Shown here in pieces: positions 33,026-42,040 of a DNA stretch of 64,000 nt. Source of the stretch: an uncultured Eubacterium sp. (GTDB lineage: Bacteria; Bacillota; Clostridia; Oscillospirales; Acutalibacteraceae); the NCBI GenBank assembly GCA_944380635.1, contig CALWID010000004.1, forward strand, positions 1-64,000, written 5' to 3'. The translations under genes and the position numbers were made by a program. The notes beneath the pieces were generated by a model, which saw only the letters and a program-made list of their open reading frames with translations, was not told the DNA's origin and made no database searches. Every line of letters starts with the position of its first letter. Positions within the stretch are counted from its first letter, which is position 1.

Positions 33026-33442
33026 TTATTTTTCCCACGCCATAACATACTCGTCTGCGGGTTTTAAATCAAGTTTCTCCTTAATTTCAAATCCGTTTTT
33101 TATATAAAACTTTACGGCTTTTTCATTTTGGCAGTACACATTTAGCGACAGTTCTTTCTTTTTATGTTTAACAAAATCAATAAGCGCTGTTCCTATGCCG
33201 AGAGAGCGGTATTCTTTTTTTACGAACAAACCCTCTATATAATTTCCGCTAAGCCCTATAAATCCCGCGGTTTCGCCGCATTTTTCATACACATATATTT
33301 CGGCGTTTTTAATCTGCTTTTCGGCGTATTCAAAATTATCGCGCCAATAACCTGCGGGAACGAATGAATGAGCGTCAATATTAGAATCAAGCCATATACT
33401 CATTACTTTATTTACATCGCTTATTTTAAATTTTCTTATCAT
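33026..33442 (-). CDS. GNAT-family N-acetyltransferase
   Basis: 138 residues. The acetyl-CoA motif A is in IEGLFVKKEYRSLGIGTALIDFVK (R-x-x-G-x-G near residue 80), and motif B NVYCQNEKAVKFYIKNGFEIKE follows. The N-terminus MIRKFKISDVNKVMSIWLDSNIDAH is typical of small-molecule or peptide acetyltransferases. Substrate unknown. Its ATG overlaps the rlmH stop by four bases, so it is the third gene of the walJ-rlmH-GNAT operon. Confidence 0.87.
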   Translation of the reverse strand: MIRKFKISDVNKVMSIWLDSNIDAHSFVPAGYWRDNFEYAEKQIKNAEIYVYEKCGETAGFIGLSGNYIEGLFVKKEYRSLGIGTALIDFVKHKKKELSLNVYCQNEKAVKFYIKNGFEIKEKLDLKPADEYVMAWEK

Positions 33443-33918
33443 TTATGATACCTTGAATTATTTATTATGGAAAAAGCACGGTAAATCTGCTCGCAAAGCA
33501 CAAGGCGCGCAAGTTGGTGCGGCAGAGTAATTTTTCCGAAAGAAAGTTTTATTTTTCCAAGCGATTTTACCTTATCAGCAAGCCCGAACGAACCGCCTAT
33601 AACAAAAGCAATTTTTGAATTTTGCAGACTTATCCTCTCTATCTGAGCGGCAAATTCCGGGGAGGAATATTCCCTGCCCTCTATACAAAGCGGGATAACA
33701 GCGGCGCCTTTCGGAATCTTTTCAATAATTCTTGCGCCTTCCTTTTCAATAATATTAAGTATTTGAGCAGAAGACGGGTCTTCGGGGGCGCGTTCCTCCG
33801 CAACCTCAATTATCTGCACTTTGGCATACGGCGAAAGCCTTTTTAAATATTCGGCGCAGCCGTCCCTCAAATACTGTTCTTTAAGTTTGCCCACGCACAC
33901 AACAGTTATATTTATCAC
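33439..33918 (-). CDS. rlmH: 23S rRNA (pseudouridine-1915 N3) methyltransferase
   Basis: 159 residues, exactly the RlmH (YbeA/YydA) size. Family blocks: VVCVGKLKEQYLRDGCAEYLKRL, EVAEERAPED, IPLCIEGREYSSPEFAA, FVIGGSFGLAD (SPOUT knot SAM loop) and the C-terminal KITLPHQLARLVLCEQIYRAFSI. It methylates pseudouridine 1915 in helix 69 of assembled 70S ribosomes. GTG start overlapping the walJ stop; GNAT overlaps at the other end. Linkage to walJ (yycJ) is conserved in Firmicutes. Confidence 0.96.
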   Translation of the reverse strand: MINITVVCVGKLKEQYLRDGCAEYLKRLSPYAKVQIIEVAEERAPEDPSSAQILNIIEKEGARIIEKIPKGAAVIPLCIEGREYSSPEFAAQIERISLQNSKIAFVIGGSFGLADKVKSLGKIKLSFGKITLPHQLARLVLCEQIYRAFSIINNSRYHK

Positions 33919-34703
33919 AAAACTATTAAACCTCCGTCATTTTCCGGCTTGGAAACATAAAGGCGGTAATCCTCATTTTCCTTTGCGCCGAGTTCGCCCA
34001 GAGCGGTAACGGCGGAAAGGCGCGCTATTTCAGGCACATTATTTTCCCGGCTGAGATGAGCAAGCACAAATCTTGTGGTGCCGCTTTCAATCAATTCCTT
34101 TGCAAAAGAATCCGCCGCGTTATTTGAAAGATGACCTTTATCTGAAAGAATACGCTTTTTAAGCGGGTAAGGATATGAGCCGTTTTGCAGCATTGATATT
34201 TCATGATTTGATTCAAGAAAAACCAAATCAGACCCCGAAACAGCCTTTTTAGCCTCATCGGTAACATAGCCGGTATCCGTGCAGACAGAAACGGTTCTGC
34301 CGTCCGAAAGTTCTATCTTATAACCAACGCAGTCAACAGCGTCATGAGAATTATGAAAAACAGAAACATACATATCGCCCAAATCAAGCACCGAGTTTAT
34401 TTCATATGATGTTACCGTATTATTTGCGATACCGCTGAAACGCAGTTCCTCCAGCGTTGCCGGAGTGGCAAAGACCGGGGTTTTATGCCTTGAGGCAAAC
34501 ACACGCACGCCCGCAACATGGTCTGTGTGCTCATGAGTTACCAAAACTGCCTTTATATTATCCGGGTCAACGCCGATATTTCTAAGGGCGCAATCGCACC
34601 TTTTGGCGGAAACGCCTATATCAACAAGAATACCGCCGTTTCTGCCGCCTATGTATATTGAATTTCCGCTGCTGCCGGAAAAGAGTTGACACACTTTTGC
34701 CAT
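33915..34703 (-). CDS. walJ: MBL-fold metallohydrolase, WalJ/YycJ family
   Basis: 262 residues with the metallo-beta-lactamase HxHxDH motif in VLVTHEHTDHVAGV (about residue 57-64), then VCTDTGYVTDEAKKAV, LESNHEISMLQNGSYPYPLKKRILSDKGHLSN and LAHLSRENN. Start FSGSSGNSIYIGG matches YycJ. In B. subtilis this 5'-to-3' exonuclease-like protein is encoded with the WalRK cell-wall regulon, but no walRK genes are seen here. Cytoplasmic. First gene of an operon with rlmH. Confidence 0.9.
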   Translation of the reverse strand: MAKVCQLFSGSSGNSIYIGGRNGGILVDIGVSAKRCDCALRNIGVDPDNIKAVLVTHEHTDHVAGVRVFASRHKTPVFATPATLEELRFSGIANNTVTSYEINSVLDLGDMYVSVFHNSHDAVDCVGYKIELSDGRTVSVCTDTGYVTDEAKKAVSGSDLVFLESNHEISMLQNGSYPYPLKKRILSDKGHLSNNAADSFAKELIESGTTRFVLAHLSRENNVPEIARLSAVTALGELGAKENEDYRLYVSKPENDGGLIVL

Positions 34704-34757
34704 AAAATTAACTTCCCAAAAAATATAAATTTTAAATTAAATAAAGCAACAAACATT

Positions 34758-34787
34758 CAAAAAGGGGCGATGATTCGCCCCTGTTTT
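34758..34787 (-). terminator. Terminator of murA
   Basis: AGGGGCG / CGCCCCT stem with T5 on the minus strand. Confidence 0.8.
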
Positions 34788-34809
34788 ATTACTGATATTT
34801 AAGCCGTCA

Positions 34810-36096
34810 TCAGCCTGCATGCGCAACGCTGCCGCCCGCATCCGCACGGACTCTTTTAATATCGGCGCCGAGTTTTGTAAGTTTTTCAACAATATTCTCG
34901 TAACCTCTGTCCACATACTCTATTTTTTCAACAACGGTTTCGCCTGTTGCTATAAGCCCCGCAATTACCATTGCTGCGCCGGCGCGCAAATCCGTTGCCT
35001 TAACTTTAACGCCTGTTAAATGGTCTACGCCCTCTATAACGGCTATTTTACCATCCACCTGGATATTGGCGCCCATTCTGAGCAGTTGGCCTACATACTG
35101 AAATCTGTTATCCCAAACAGATTCCGAAAGAATGGAAGTGCCCTTTGCAACTGAAAGCAATACAGCCATTTGGGGCTGCATATCCGTTGGAAAACCGGGA
35201 TGCGGCATAGTTTTAACATTGCATCTTGTAAGCGGCTTAAAGCGCGTTACACGCACTGCGTCATCATATTCAATGATTTCCGCGCCCGCCTCTTCAAGTT
35301 TTGCGCTGATTGATTCAAGGTGCTTTGGAATTACATTTTTTACAAGCACATCACCGCCGCATGCAGCAGCGGCAACCATATAGGTGCCAGCCTCGATTTG
35401 ATCCGGTATAATTGAATATGAGCAGCCGTGCATTTTTTCAACGCCGCGGATTTTAATAACATCAGTTCCCGCTCCGCGCACATCGGCGCCCATTGAGTTA
35501 AGAAAGTTTGCAAGGTCTACGATATGAGGCTCTTTTGCCGCGTTTTCAATAATAGTAAGCCCTCTTGCAAGGACAGCGGCAAGCATAACATTAATAGTTG
35601 CGCCGACGGACACAACATCCATATAAATAGTTGTGCCCACAAGTTTTTCCGCCTCTGCGCACACCATACCGTTTATTATATTGACATCTGCGCCGAGCAT
35701 TTCAAAGCCTTTGATATGCTGGTCAATAGGTCTGTCCCCGAAATCACAGCCGCCTGGCAAAGCAACCTCTGCCTTTCTGAACCTGCCGAGCATTGCGCCG
35801 ATAAGATAATAACTTGCCCTGAAGCGCGATGAAAACTCATAAGGCACACTTTGGCATTTAATGGTGCGTGTATCTATTTCTATGGAATCTTTAGAAAGCA
35901 GTTTTATACGCGCGCCCATTTGGCTTAAAATTTCTATTATTAAAGAAACATCCGAAATATTAGGAATATTCTCTATTTTAACTTTATCATCCGCAAGCAC
36001 GGCTGCGGGTAAAATGGCAACGGCGGCATTTTTTGCGCCGCTGATATTAACTTCACCGAAAAGTTCTTTTCCGCCTTTAATAACAAAATCTTCCAA
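34810..36096 (-). CDS. murA: UDP-N-acetylglucosamine 1-carboxyvinyltransferase
   Basis: 428 residues, normal for MurA. Key residues: Lys in [14 protein letters not shown] (about 22); the PEP-binding Cys in [16 protein letters not shown] (about 116) with the Arg that follows; the [14 protein letters not shown] loop; and [13 protein letters not shown] and VDRGYENI near the end. It transfers enolpyruvate to UDP-GlcNAc, the committed step of peptidoglycan synthesis, and is the fosfomycin target. Since the Cys is present, normal sensitivity is expected. It starts at TTG (SD AGAGGG); there is no ATG nearby. Confidence 0.95.
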   Translation of the reverse strand: MEDFVIKGGKELFGEVNISGAKNAAVAILPAAVLADDKVKIENIPNISDVSLIIEILSQMGARIKLLSKDSIEIDTRTIKCQSVPYEFSSRFRASYYLIGAMLGRFRKAEVALPGGCDFGDRPIDQHIKGFEMLGADVNIINGMVCAEAEKLVGTTIYMDVVSVGATINVMLAAVLARGLTIIENAAKEPHIVDLANFLNSMGADVRGAGTDVIKIRGVEKMHGCSYSIIPDQIEAGTYMVAAAACGGDVLVKNVIPKHLESISAKLEEAGAEIIEYDDAVRVTRFKPLTRCNVKTMPHPGFPTDMQPQMAVLLSVAKGTSILSESVWDNRFQYVGQLLRMGANIQVDGKIAVIEGVDHLTGVKVKATDLRAGAAMVIAGLIATGETVVEKIEYVDRGYENIVEKLTKLGADIKRVRADAGGSVAHAG

Positions 36097-36550
36097 ATCA
36101 ATTTCCCTCTTTAAACCCGGAATAATAAATATATCTATAAAAAAGTTATAATCTTAATAAGTATTGTTTTACCTAACTTTGCATATTATAGCAGAATGGT
36201 CTGTAAAAATAAAGACCTTTTAATAATTCGATACACTTTTGTAATATATAAAATTGATGAAAAAACAACAACATATATGGTGATTTTGCCCAAAACGGTG
36301 CAATATAAGGGGTTGCAAATTTTTTTAAAAAAATTTTAAAAAACTCCCTTTTTCCCATAAATTACAAAAATATTACAATGTTTTCAGTGCAAAATGACGA
36401 AACTGTATAACTGAAATTTTTTAAATTCCGGGCAAAAACCGGCGCAAAAATATTATTTGAAACTTATTAAAGATTATTATCGGCGGCTTATGTATTTTTA
36501 TATAAAATTTTACAGTTTGCGCCGGGCTGCACTTAATATATTATTTAATA

Positions 36551-36579
36551 TTGACAAATCTTTTTACATATTGTATTAT
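36551..36579 (+). promoter_or_regulatory. Promoter of the CNNM/CorC gene
   Basis: TTGACA (36551-36556), 17 bp, TATTAT (36574-36579). The 36100-36550 spacer is very AT-rich. It must also hold the murA promoter on the minus strand; I see no gene or clear structured RNA in it. Confidence 0.85.
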
Positions 36580-36633
36580 GATTGTAAATATTCATTTTTT
36601 TATTAATTTTTATTTTTTTACGGAGGATTAATT

Positions 36634-38010
36634 TTGGACGACTCTATATGGCCTCTGCTATTACTGCAGGTAGTACTGATAGCGCTTAACGCCGTTTTTG
36701 CCGCTGCGGAGATAGCAATAGTCAGCATGAACGATAATAAAATGGCAAAAATGGCAAAGGAAGGAAACAAAAAAGCCGCGCGCCTTGTTAAACTTACAAG
36801 CCAGCCGTCAAGATTTCTTGCAACCATTCAAATTGCCATAACGCTTGCAGGATTCTTGGGCGCCGCGTCCGCCGCGGAAAGTTTCTCAGATGTAATCGTA
36901 GAGGCTATTATGAAAACGGGAATTTCATTCCCGGAAAATGTGCTTAACAGCATTGTAGTATTTTTAATTACGCTTATAATTTCATTTCTCAATATCGTTT
37001 TCGGCGAACTTGTGCCGAAACGAATTGCAATGCGCAATCCCGAATCATACGCGCTTGGCATTTCAGGGCTGATATTTGCCATATCAAAAATATTTAAACC
37101 TATAGTATGGCTGCTTACCGCCTCTACAAATCTTGTTTTAAGGCTATTTAAAATTGACCCGAACGAGAATGATGACGAAGTAAGCGAAGAGGACATACGA
37201 ATGATGGTTGATGTGGGCAGCGAAAGCGGCGCCATTGACCGAACAGAAAAAGAATTTATACAAAATGTTTTTGAGTTTGACGATCTGACCGCCGGCGAAG
37301 TTGCTGTGCACAGGACGGAAGTTTCGCTGCTTTGGCTTGAAGAAAGCCCTGAGGAATGGGATAAAACTATTCACGGCAGCCGCCACAAAATTTACCCTGT
37401 TTGCAATGAAACGGTGGATAATGTGGTGGGCATACTTAACGCAAAAGATTATTTCCGCCTTGGCACGAAAGACAGAGCCACCGTTATGAAAAAAGCGGTG
37501 CACCCCGCGTATTTTGTGCCTGAAAGCGTTAAACTTGATGTGCTTTTTCAAAATATGAAAAAGAGCAAAAACTCCTTTGCCATAGTTTTGGACGAATACG
37601 GCGGAACAACAGGTATAATCACAATAAACGACCTTGTTGAGCAACTTGTAGGCGATTTTGATTATGACGACAGCAACGAGCCGCGCCCGATTGAATCAAT
37701 AGAAAGCCTTGATTCAAAAACATGGAAAATTATGGGCAATCCGGCTATTGACGATATTGAAGAGGCGCTTGATATATCTCTTAAAAACGAGGAATGCGAT
37801 ACATTCAGCGGGCTTGTTTTTGAAGCGCTCGGCTCAATTCCCGATGACGGCTGCGCGCCGTTTGAAGTTGAGACGGACGGACTTATTATTAAGGTAACGA
37901 AAGTTAAAAACCACCAGGTGCAGACGGCTATTGTGTGCAAAGCCGCTCCAAAAAAAGAAGAGCAGCAGGAATCTGAAACCGAAAACAAAGAAAACACTGA
38001 CGAAAACTGA
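36634..38010 (+). CDS. CNNM/CorC (HlyC/CorC) family membrane protein with CBS pair
   Basis: 458 residues, TTG start with GGAGG. Order: DUF21 membrane domain (about residues 5-190, NAVFAAAEIAIVSMNDNKMAKMA...LATIQIAITLAGFLGAASAAESF, GELVPKRIAM), a tandem CBS pair (VHRTEVSLLWLEE...YPVCNETVDNVVGILNAKDYF and KNSFAIVLDEYGGTTGIITINDLVEQLVGDFDYD), and a CorC_HlyC C-terminal domain, with an acidic tail. Family members export Mg2+ or regulate divalent ions; CBS domains bind Mg-ATP. 'Hemolysin' in older names is historical. Single gene with its own promoter and terminator. Confidence 0.92.
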   Translation: MDDSIWPLLLLQVVLIALNAVFAAAEIAIVSMNDNKMAKMAKEGNKKAARLVKLTSQPSRFLATIQIAITLAGFLGAASAAESFSDVIVEAIMKTGISFPENVLNSIVVFLITLIISFLNIVFGELVPKRIAMRNPESYALGISGLIFAISKIFKPIVWLLTASTNLVLRLFKIDPNENDDEVSEEDIRMMVDVGSESGAIDRTEKEFIQNVFEFDDLTAGEVAVHRTEVSLLWLEESPEEWDKTIHGSRHKIYPVCNETVDNVVGILNAKDYFRLGTKDRATVMKKAVHPAYFVPESVKLDVLFQNMKKSKNSFAIVLDEYGGTTGIITINDLVEQLVGDFDYDDSNEPRPIESIESLDSKTWKIMGNPAIDDIEEALDISLKNEECDTFSGLVFEALGSIPDDGCAPFEVETDGLIIKVTKVKNHQVQTAIVCKAAPKKEEQQESETENKENTDEN

Positions 38011-38052
38011 CAAAGCATAATTCCTGCAAAATAAAATTTAACATTATAAAAT

Positions 38053-38092
38053 AACGCCGTTTAAGCAGAAGTTTAAACGGCGTCTATTTTTT
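38053..38092. terminator. Terminator after the CNNM/CorC gene
   Basis: AACGCCGTTTA / TTTAAACGGCGT stem and T-rich tail; convergent genes on both sides. Confidence 0.85.
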
Positions 38093-38207
38093 ATTATATT
38101 ATTATTTAATCAAATTATTTTTGCAAAATTCCGTATGCAATCGCAGTATATTTATATTCACGAAATACGGTTAATCGGCGCGGCATACGGATTTATAGTT
38201 TTTTTAA

Positions 38208-39578
38208 TTAAATTACGGCGTGCTGATTATTTATTTCACCGCCGGTCAAAATATTATCCGCGGCAAGCGCAAGTTTGCGGAAATCATCGTTATTTTTAAA
38301 CAGGCGGGACGGTGCGCTCATTGCGCACATCACAACACGGTAATAGGCGCTGTTTCTCGGGTGCGTAATAATTGAGCCGTCCAGAATTGAGAGCCAGATT
38401 TCACCTATCATTTCCCTTAACGGTTTATATCTGAACTGCATTGCGTCCGCCCGCGAAACGCCTTTTGCAAGTCCCAGCGCGCGCAGAAATTTATACACAT
38501 CCCAAACAAGGGCGGTATCAATTTTACGCACAAACGGTTTCAGCAAAAACCAAAATTTACCGAGTTTCTCACCGTTTAACTGGAGCGCCTGCGCCCGCTC
38601 AACGAAATCCTGCCTGCTGCGGCATTTTGTCAGATTAAATATAAGATTGCAGGCATGCTGAGCAAGAAAACGGCGGGCGTCAACTTCCCTGCCGTTTAAA
38701 GTGAATTTTTCAAGGTAGTCAACCTCATAATAAAGCGTATTATCACTGTTTACCGTTACATTTACGATAGGCGCGGGATAGCCTACCAAAGAGCCGACAT
38801 TTACTTCCGTTATCTTTTTTCCGGCAGGGCTTGCAAAATAATCGGTGTTCTGAATATGGCTGTGCCCCACGAACATATATTTCAGCCCGTTATCAGCAAA
38901 AAACGAGGCGGTTTCTTCCCTGTTTTCAACGCAGGTTGAACCGCCCGTAATAAGCGGCGAAACATGGGGCACAAGCAGATGGTGCTCAATACCTATAATA
39001 AGGGCGCCGTCCTCCTCTGCTTTTTTGAGTTGTTTTACAATCCATTTTCTGCATTCGGGAGTAAATCCGGCGTGGCCGTTTTCATTTTTATCATCATTAA
39101 GGCAGAGCACGCGCACTTTATCAGAAAGATTTACAGTATAGCAAATGGTGCCTATATCGGTTATAAAACTATCAGCCGCCTGCGCAGGGCCGAAATCTTT
39201 ATAAAATTCCGGCAGGTCTGCGCTTTTCATAACGGGCACATCGTAAAATGTATTATCGCCGTCAAAGCGGCGGGGATTTTCGTCGCAGCACCAGTCGTGC
39301 GTTGCGGTTATCAGGTATACAGGCTTTTTTTCTTTCAGTTTATAAAGCTTTTCTCTGAACTCAAGGTGGGAAACCATTTCTCCGTCATTTGAAACATCGC
39401 CGAGGATAAACACGGCGTCAGTATCGCTGTTTGCTATTTTATCAAAAGCGGCGTCTATAATCTCAGCCGTTTCAGCAAGGCACTTTTGGTCAGAGCCGGA
39501 GCGAAGTTCATAAGCCTTTCCGCTTGTGCCGAGAGTTTTGGAATAATAATGCGTATCCGCAATAAAAGTTATCTTCAT
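38208..39578 (-). CDS. Cytoplasmic calcineurin-like metallophosphoesterase
   Basis: 456 residues. Metal-site motifs: DTH (residue 8), GDVSNDGE (about 60), ITATHDW (the usual GNHD position, altered), GIEHHLL and GHSHIQ. The last 150 residues are an added domain containing FKP-type helices and no membrane span, unlike the other two phosphoesterases here. Substrate unknown. ATHDW replacing GNHD is seen in some family branches but is worth noting. Its SD is AGGTG. It is the last gene downstream of the GPH symporter on this strand, with a terminator between. Confidence 0.85.
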   Translation of the reverse strand: MKITFIADTHYYSKTLGTSGKAYELRSGSDQKCLAETAEIIDAAFDKIANSDTDAVFILGDVSNDGEMVSHLEFREKLYKLKEKKPVYLITATHDWCCDENPRRFDGDNTFYDVPVMKSADLPEFYKDFGPAQAADSFITDIGTICYTVNLSDKVRVLCLNDDKNENGHAGFTPECRKWIVKQLKKAEEDGALIIGIEHHLLVPHVSPLITGGSTCVENREETASFFADNGLKYMFVGHSHIQNTDYFASPAGKKITEVNVGSLVGYPAPIVNVTVNSDNTLYYEVDYLEKFTLNGREVDARRFLAQHACNLIFNLTKCRSRQDFVERAQALQLNGEKLGKFWFLLKPFVRKIDTALVWDVYKFLRALGLAKGVSRADAMQFRYKPLREMIGEIWLSILDGSIITHPRNSAYYRVVMCAMSAPSRLFKNNDDFRKLALAADNILTGGEINNQHAVI

Positions 39579-39632
39579 ATCAACACCTATTACAATTATA
39601 CTTCAGCAACAGTCTCAGTTCAAGACTTTTAC

Positions 39633-39665
39633 AAAAACAGGCGGCGCCATTTGCAGACGCCGCCT
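39633..39665 (-). terminator. Terminator of the second GPH symporter gene
   Basis: AGGCGGCG / CGCCGCCT stem with T5 on the minus strand. Confidence 0.85.
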
Positions 39666-39680
39666 AATTGTAATTTTTAC

Positions 39681-41204
39681 TTATTCGTTTACGGCTTTTG
39701 CCGTTTCTTTTTCCGCTTTTCGCGCTTCTCTTCTTTCCATAATTTCTTTCATCATCTTTCTGTGGCCGTCGCCTGTGATGTTATAGAAATGCATAGGAAC
39801 AAGCATAAGCAGGTAGCCTATTGCGGGAACAACGGTAGTGAGAAGGAAGAGCGCCCAGTTTGTTTCAGTATTCTGAACAAGAGAGCCTTCAGTATGCTGA
39901 ACATATCCCGTAAAGCCGAGAATTGCAAGGCCTATGGAAGAAGAAAATGTATTTTCTATTTTTCCTGTAAAACTCATAATGGAAAGCATTATTCCCTCTA
40001 CACGAGTGCCTGTTTTCCACTCAATATAATCAACTGTTTCGGCTTCCATTTCCTTTTGAATAAGGTTTTTAAACTCAAGTGGTATGGAGGTAAGACCGGT
40101 GAAAAGGACTACGAGTATTCCGGTAAAGAGCGGCACGCTTTCACCCGCGGCTTTATTCATAAGCCCGTTATAGCAGGTGATTGCAAACAGCGCGTGCAGG
40201 ATTATTGCAACTACGCAGCAAGCCTGATAGAATTTTTTGCTGTCCGCTTTTCTGCCGAGAGTTTCAATAATCTTGGGAACAAGCAGACCGGCAATAAGAA
40301 ATCCCGGGAATTTAACAACATCAATAAATATATTATACTGCCTGTTGAACATAAGATCGGCAACAAAATAGAAAGATACCTGCTCTGCAATCTTGCAGAT
40401 AACAAAGAAAACATTGCCGAGAAACAGCATAAGAAGCGGCCTGTTTTTGAAAAGCAGCAAAAGACACTCTTTAACAGACGGGACATCCTCTTTATGCTCC
40501 GCTCTTTCGGTGGTGTTTTTAAAAGTAAATCTTGTTAAGAAAACTATTCCGATTGCGGAAATAATTGCAGATGTAAGGTAAGCCTGCGGCGTATGGTCCT
40601 TAAAATAAGGAAGAAGCGCAGCGCCGGCAACAAAAACCTGCGGCAGAGCGCCGAGCACGGAACGGGTTATTGAACTTACACCGAAAAGTTTTGTTCTTTC
40701 TATTCCGCTGGGCGTAATAGAAAAAGCAAGGGCGCCCATAGGAATATCAAAAGCCGTATAAGTAACATCAAGCCCCACAAACAAAATGGTTGTATAAATA
40801 ATATTTAAAAGCGGGGGTGCGTCTGCGCTGCCGATAAAGAACAGTATCATAACGATTGAAACGAATATCGGCGCCCATTTTATGTAAGGCCTCATCTGAC
40901 CGTCTTTAGTTCTTGTTTTATCAACTATAACGCCCATAATCGGGTCATTAATAGCGTCAAATATACCGCAAAAAAGGCGTATTTTAGAGGCGGTACCCAT
41001 AGGGTCATCAAGTTTTTTAAACAAAACATTCGTCAAAAAGAAATTGATGTATTTTGACGAAGTCATACTTGTATTCATACCCTGCGCGCCGCGCCCGACA
41101 GCATATGAAAGAGTTTCTTTCCAGGTAAGGTAAGTTTCCTCGCCGACATCATTTTTGATAATCTTGCTGTTCAGAAATTCCTTAACATTAAACTTTCCCA
41201 TCAT
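39681..41204 (-). CDS. GPH-family sugar:cation symporter
   Basis: 507 residues with 12 predicted membrane spans. GPH signatures: GIFDAINDPIMGVIVDKTRTKDGQMRPYIKW (about residue 85) and VDYIEWKTGTRVEGIMLSIMSFTGKIE (about 385). The long C-terminal tail is charged (ERREARKAEKETAK). It transports a glycoside or uronide with a cation; the substrate is unknown. It overlaps nothing, and the HAD gene lies 25 bases upstream on the same strand, so the two are likely co-transcribed. Codon choice suggests high expression. SD GGAGGAG. Confidence 0.9.
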   Translation of the reverse strand: MMGKFNVKEFLNSKIIKNDVGEETYLTWKETLSYAVGRGAQGMNTSMTSSKYINFFLTNVLFKKLDDPMGTASKIRLFCGIFDAINDPIMGVIVDKTRTKDGQMRPYIKWAPIFVSIVMILFFIGSADAPPLLNIIYTTILFVGLDVTYTAFDIPMGALAFSITPSGIERTKLFGVSSITRSVLGALPQVFVAGAALLPYFKDHTPQAYLTSAIISAIGIVFLTRFTFKNTTERAEHKEDVPSVKECLLLLFKNRPLLMLFLGNVFFVICKIAEQVSFYFVADLMFNRQYNIFIDVVKFPGFLIAGLLVPKIIETLGRKADSKKFYQACCVVAIILHALFAITCYNGLMNKAAGESVPLFTGILVVLFTGLTSIPLEFKNLIQKEMEAETVDYIEWKTGTRVEGIMLSIMSFTGKIENTFSSSIGLAILGFTGYVQHTEGSLVQNTETNWALFLLTTVVPAIGYLLMLVPMHFYNITGDGHRKMMKEIMERREARKAEKETAKAVNE

Positions 41205-41229
41205 TCTCCTCCTGAATATGGTTTGCTGA

Positions 41230-41802
41230 TTATTTTATTTTTACGATTTTGTTTTTCTTAACAAGATAAACATTATCCGAAATATCCATCATTGCTTTGT
41301 CATTCATACTATCCGTATAAAAATTGACTATATGGGCGTTCGGATAAAGTTCATTAAAAATCTTTACTTTATTTTCAAGAAAGCAAAGGCGGCGGAATTT
41401 GCCCGTTTTTTTATCTATACTTGAGCCGACATAATTTTTTATGCCCATTCTTTTCATAATTTCATCAAGTATAAAATCCGTTGTGCCGGAAACGATTATA
41501 TCACTGTCTTTACGCACGGAAGAATACCACGGCTTTATCTTTTTTTCGTTTTTATTCCAGAAATCCACCACGGCGCCTGAAATATCGCCCGCTTTTACAT
41601 AATACCCTTCAAGGAAAGAGGCATAAGCCTCAACAGCGTCCTCAACGGTAAACAAATGCAGCATATCCTTAAGCGCAATTACTGCAAGTTTAGGCAGATA
41701 TTTCCAGATTTTTATATCCCTGCGTACAAAATACAGTATAAAATCAACAAGCGTTTCGCCATCATAAATTGTGTTGTCAAAATCGTAGACATTAACTTCC
41801 AT
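41230..41802 (-). CDS. HAD-superfamily phosphatase, subclass IB
   Basis: 190 residues from the ATG at 41802 (SD GGAG). Motif I NVYDFDNTIYDGETL (Asp nucleophile and acid/base Asp near residue 6-8), motif II SGTTDFILDEI with the phosphate-binding Ser/Thr, a Lys in ENKVKI, and motif III YTDSMNDKAMMD. The alpha-helical cap between motifs I and II contains FILYFVRRDIKIW, as in the SerB-like and phosphatidylglycerophosphatase C groups. Likely a small-phosphate or lipid-phosphate phosphatase. It heads the transcript with the GPH symporter. Confidence 0.85.
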   Translation of the reverse strand: MEVNVYDFDNTIYDGETLVDFILYFVRRDIKIWKYLPKLAVIALKDMLHLFTVEDAVEAYASFLEGYYVKAGDISGAVVDFWNKNEKKIKPWYSSVRKDSDIIVSGTTDFILDEIMKRMGIKNYVGSSIDKKTGKFRRLCFLENKVKIFNELYPNAHIVNFYTDSMNDKAMMDISDNVYLVKKNKIVKIK

Positions 41803-41965
41803 AATATAATCTCCGTTTTTCAAGATTAAGTTTAGTCAAAGTCAAATCCGCGTCAAAAAAAGCCGAAAAATAAAACATTTTCAGGCGGAAGAAAATCGGC
41901 GCTGTTTTAATTAAATATTATCAGAATTTTTGAATGCTGGCAAGACGGTATTATTATTTATTTTC

Positions 41966-41994
41966 TTGACTTTAAGGCGAATTAATTATATATT
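41966..41994 (+). promoter_or_regulatory. Promoter of nadBC
   Basis: TTGACT (41966-41971), 17 bp, TATATT (41989-41994). Confidence 0.82.
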
Positions 41995-42010
41995 AGTATA
42001 AATAAAAAAA

Positions 42011-42040
42011 GGAGCACCCGGCTTTGCGCCGGATTAAATT
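42011..42040 (+). promoter_or_regulatory. Hairpin between the SD and the start codon of nadB
   Basis: The only strong SD (AAAGGAG, ending at 42014) is 26 bases from the ATG at 42041, too far to work directly. CCGGC (42018-42022) / GCCGG (42028-42032) forms a hairpin in the gap. Folding it brings the SD to about 11 bases. Translation may therefore need this hairpin. Confidence 0.5.

Noticed and set aside
39486-40538. 350-residue open frame on the plus strand
   Set aside because: It lies antisense over the phosphoesterase start and the GPH symporter, both with clear domains and SDs; its protein is low-complexity and Cys/Phe-rich without motifs.
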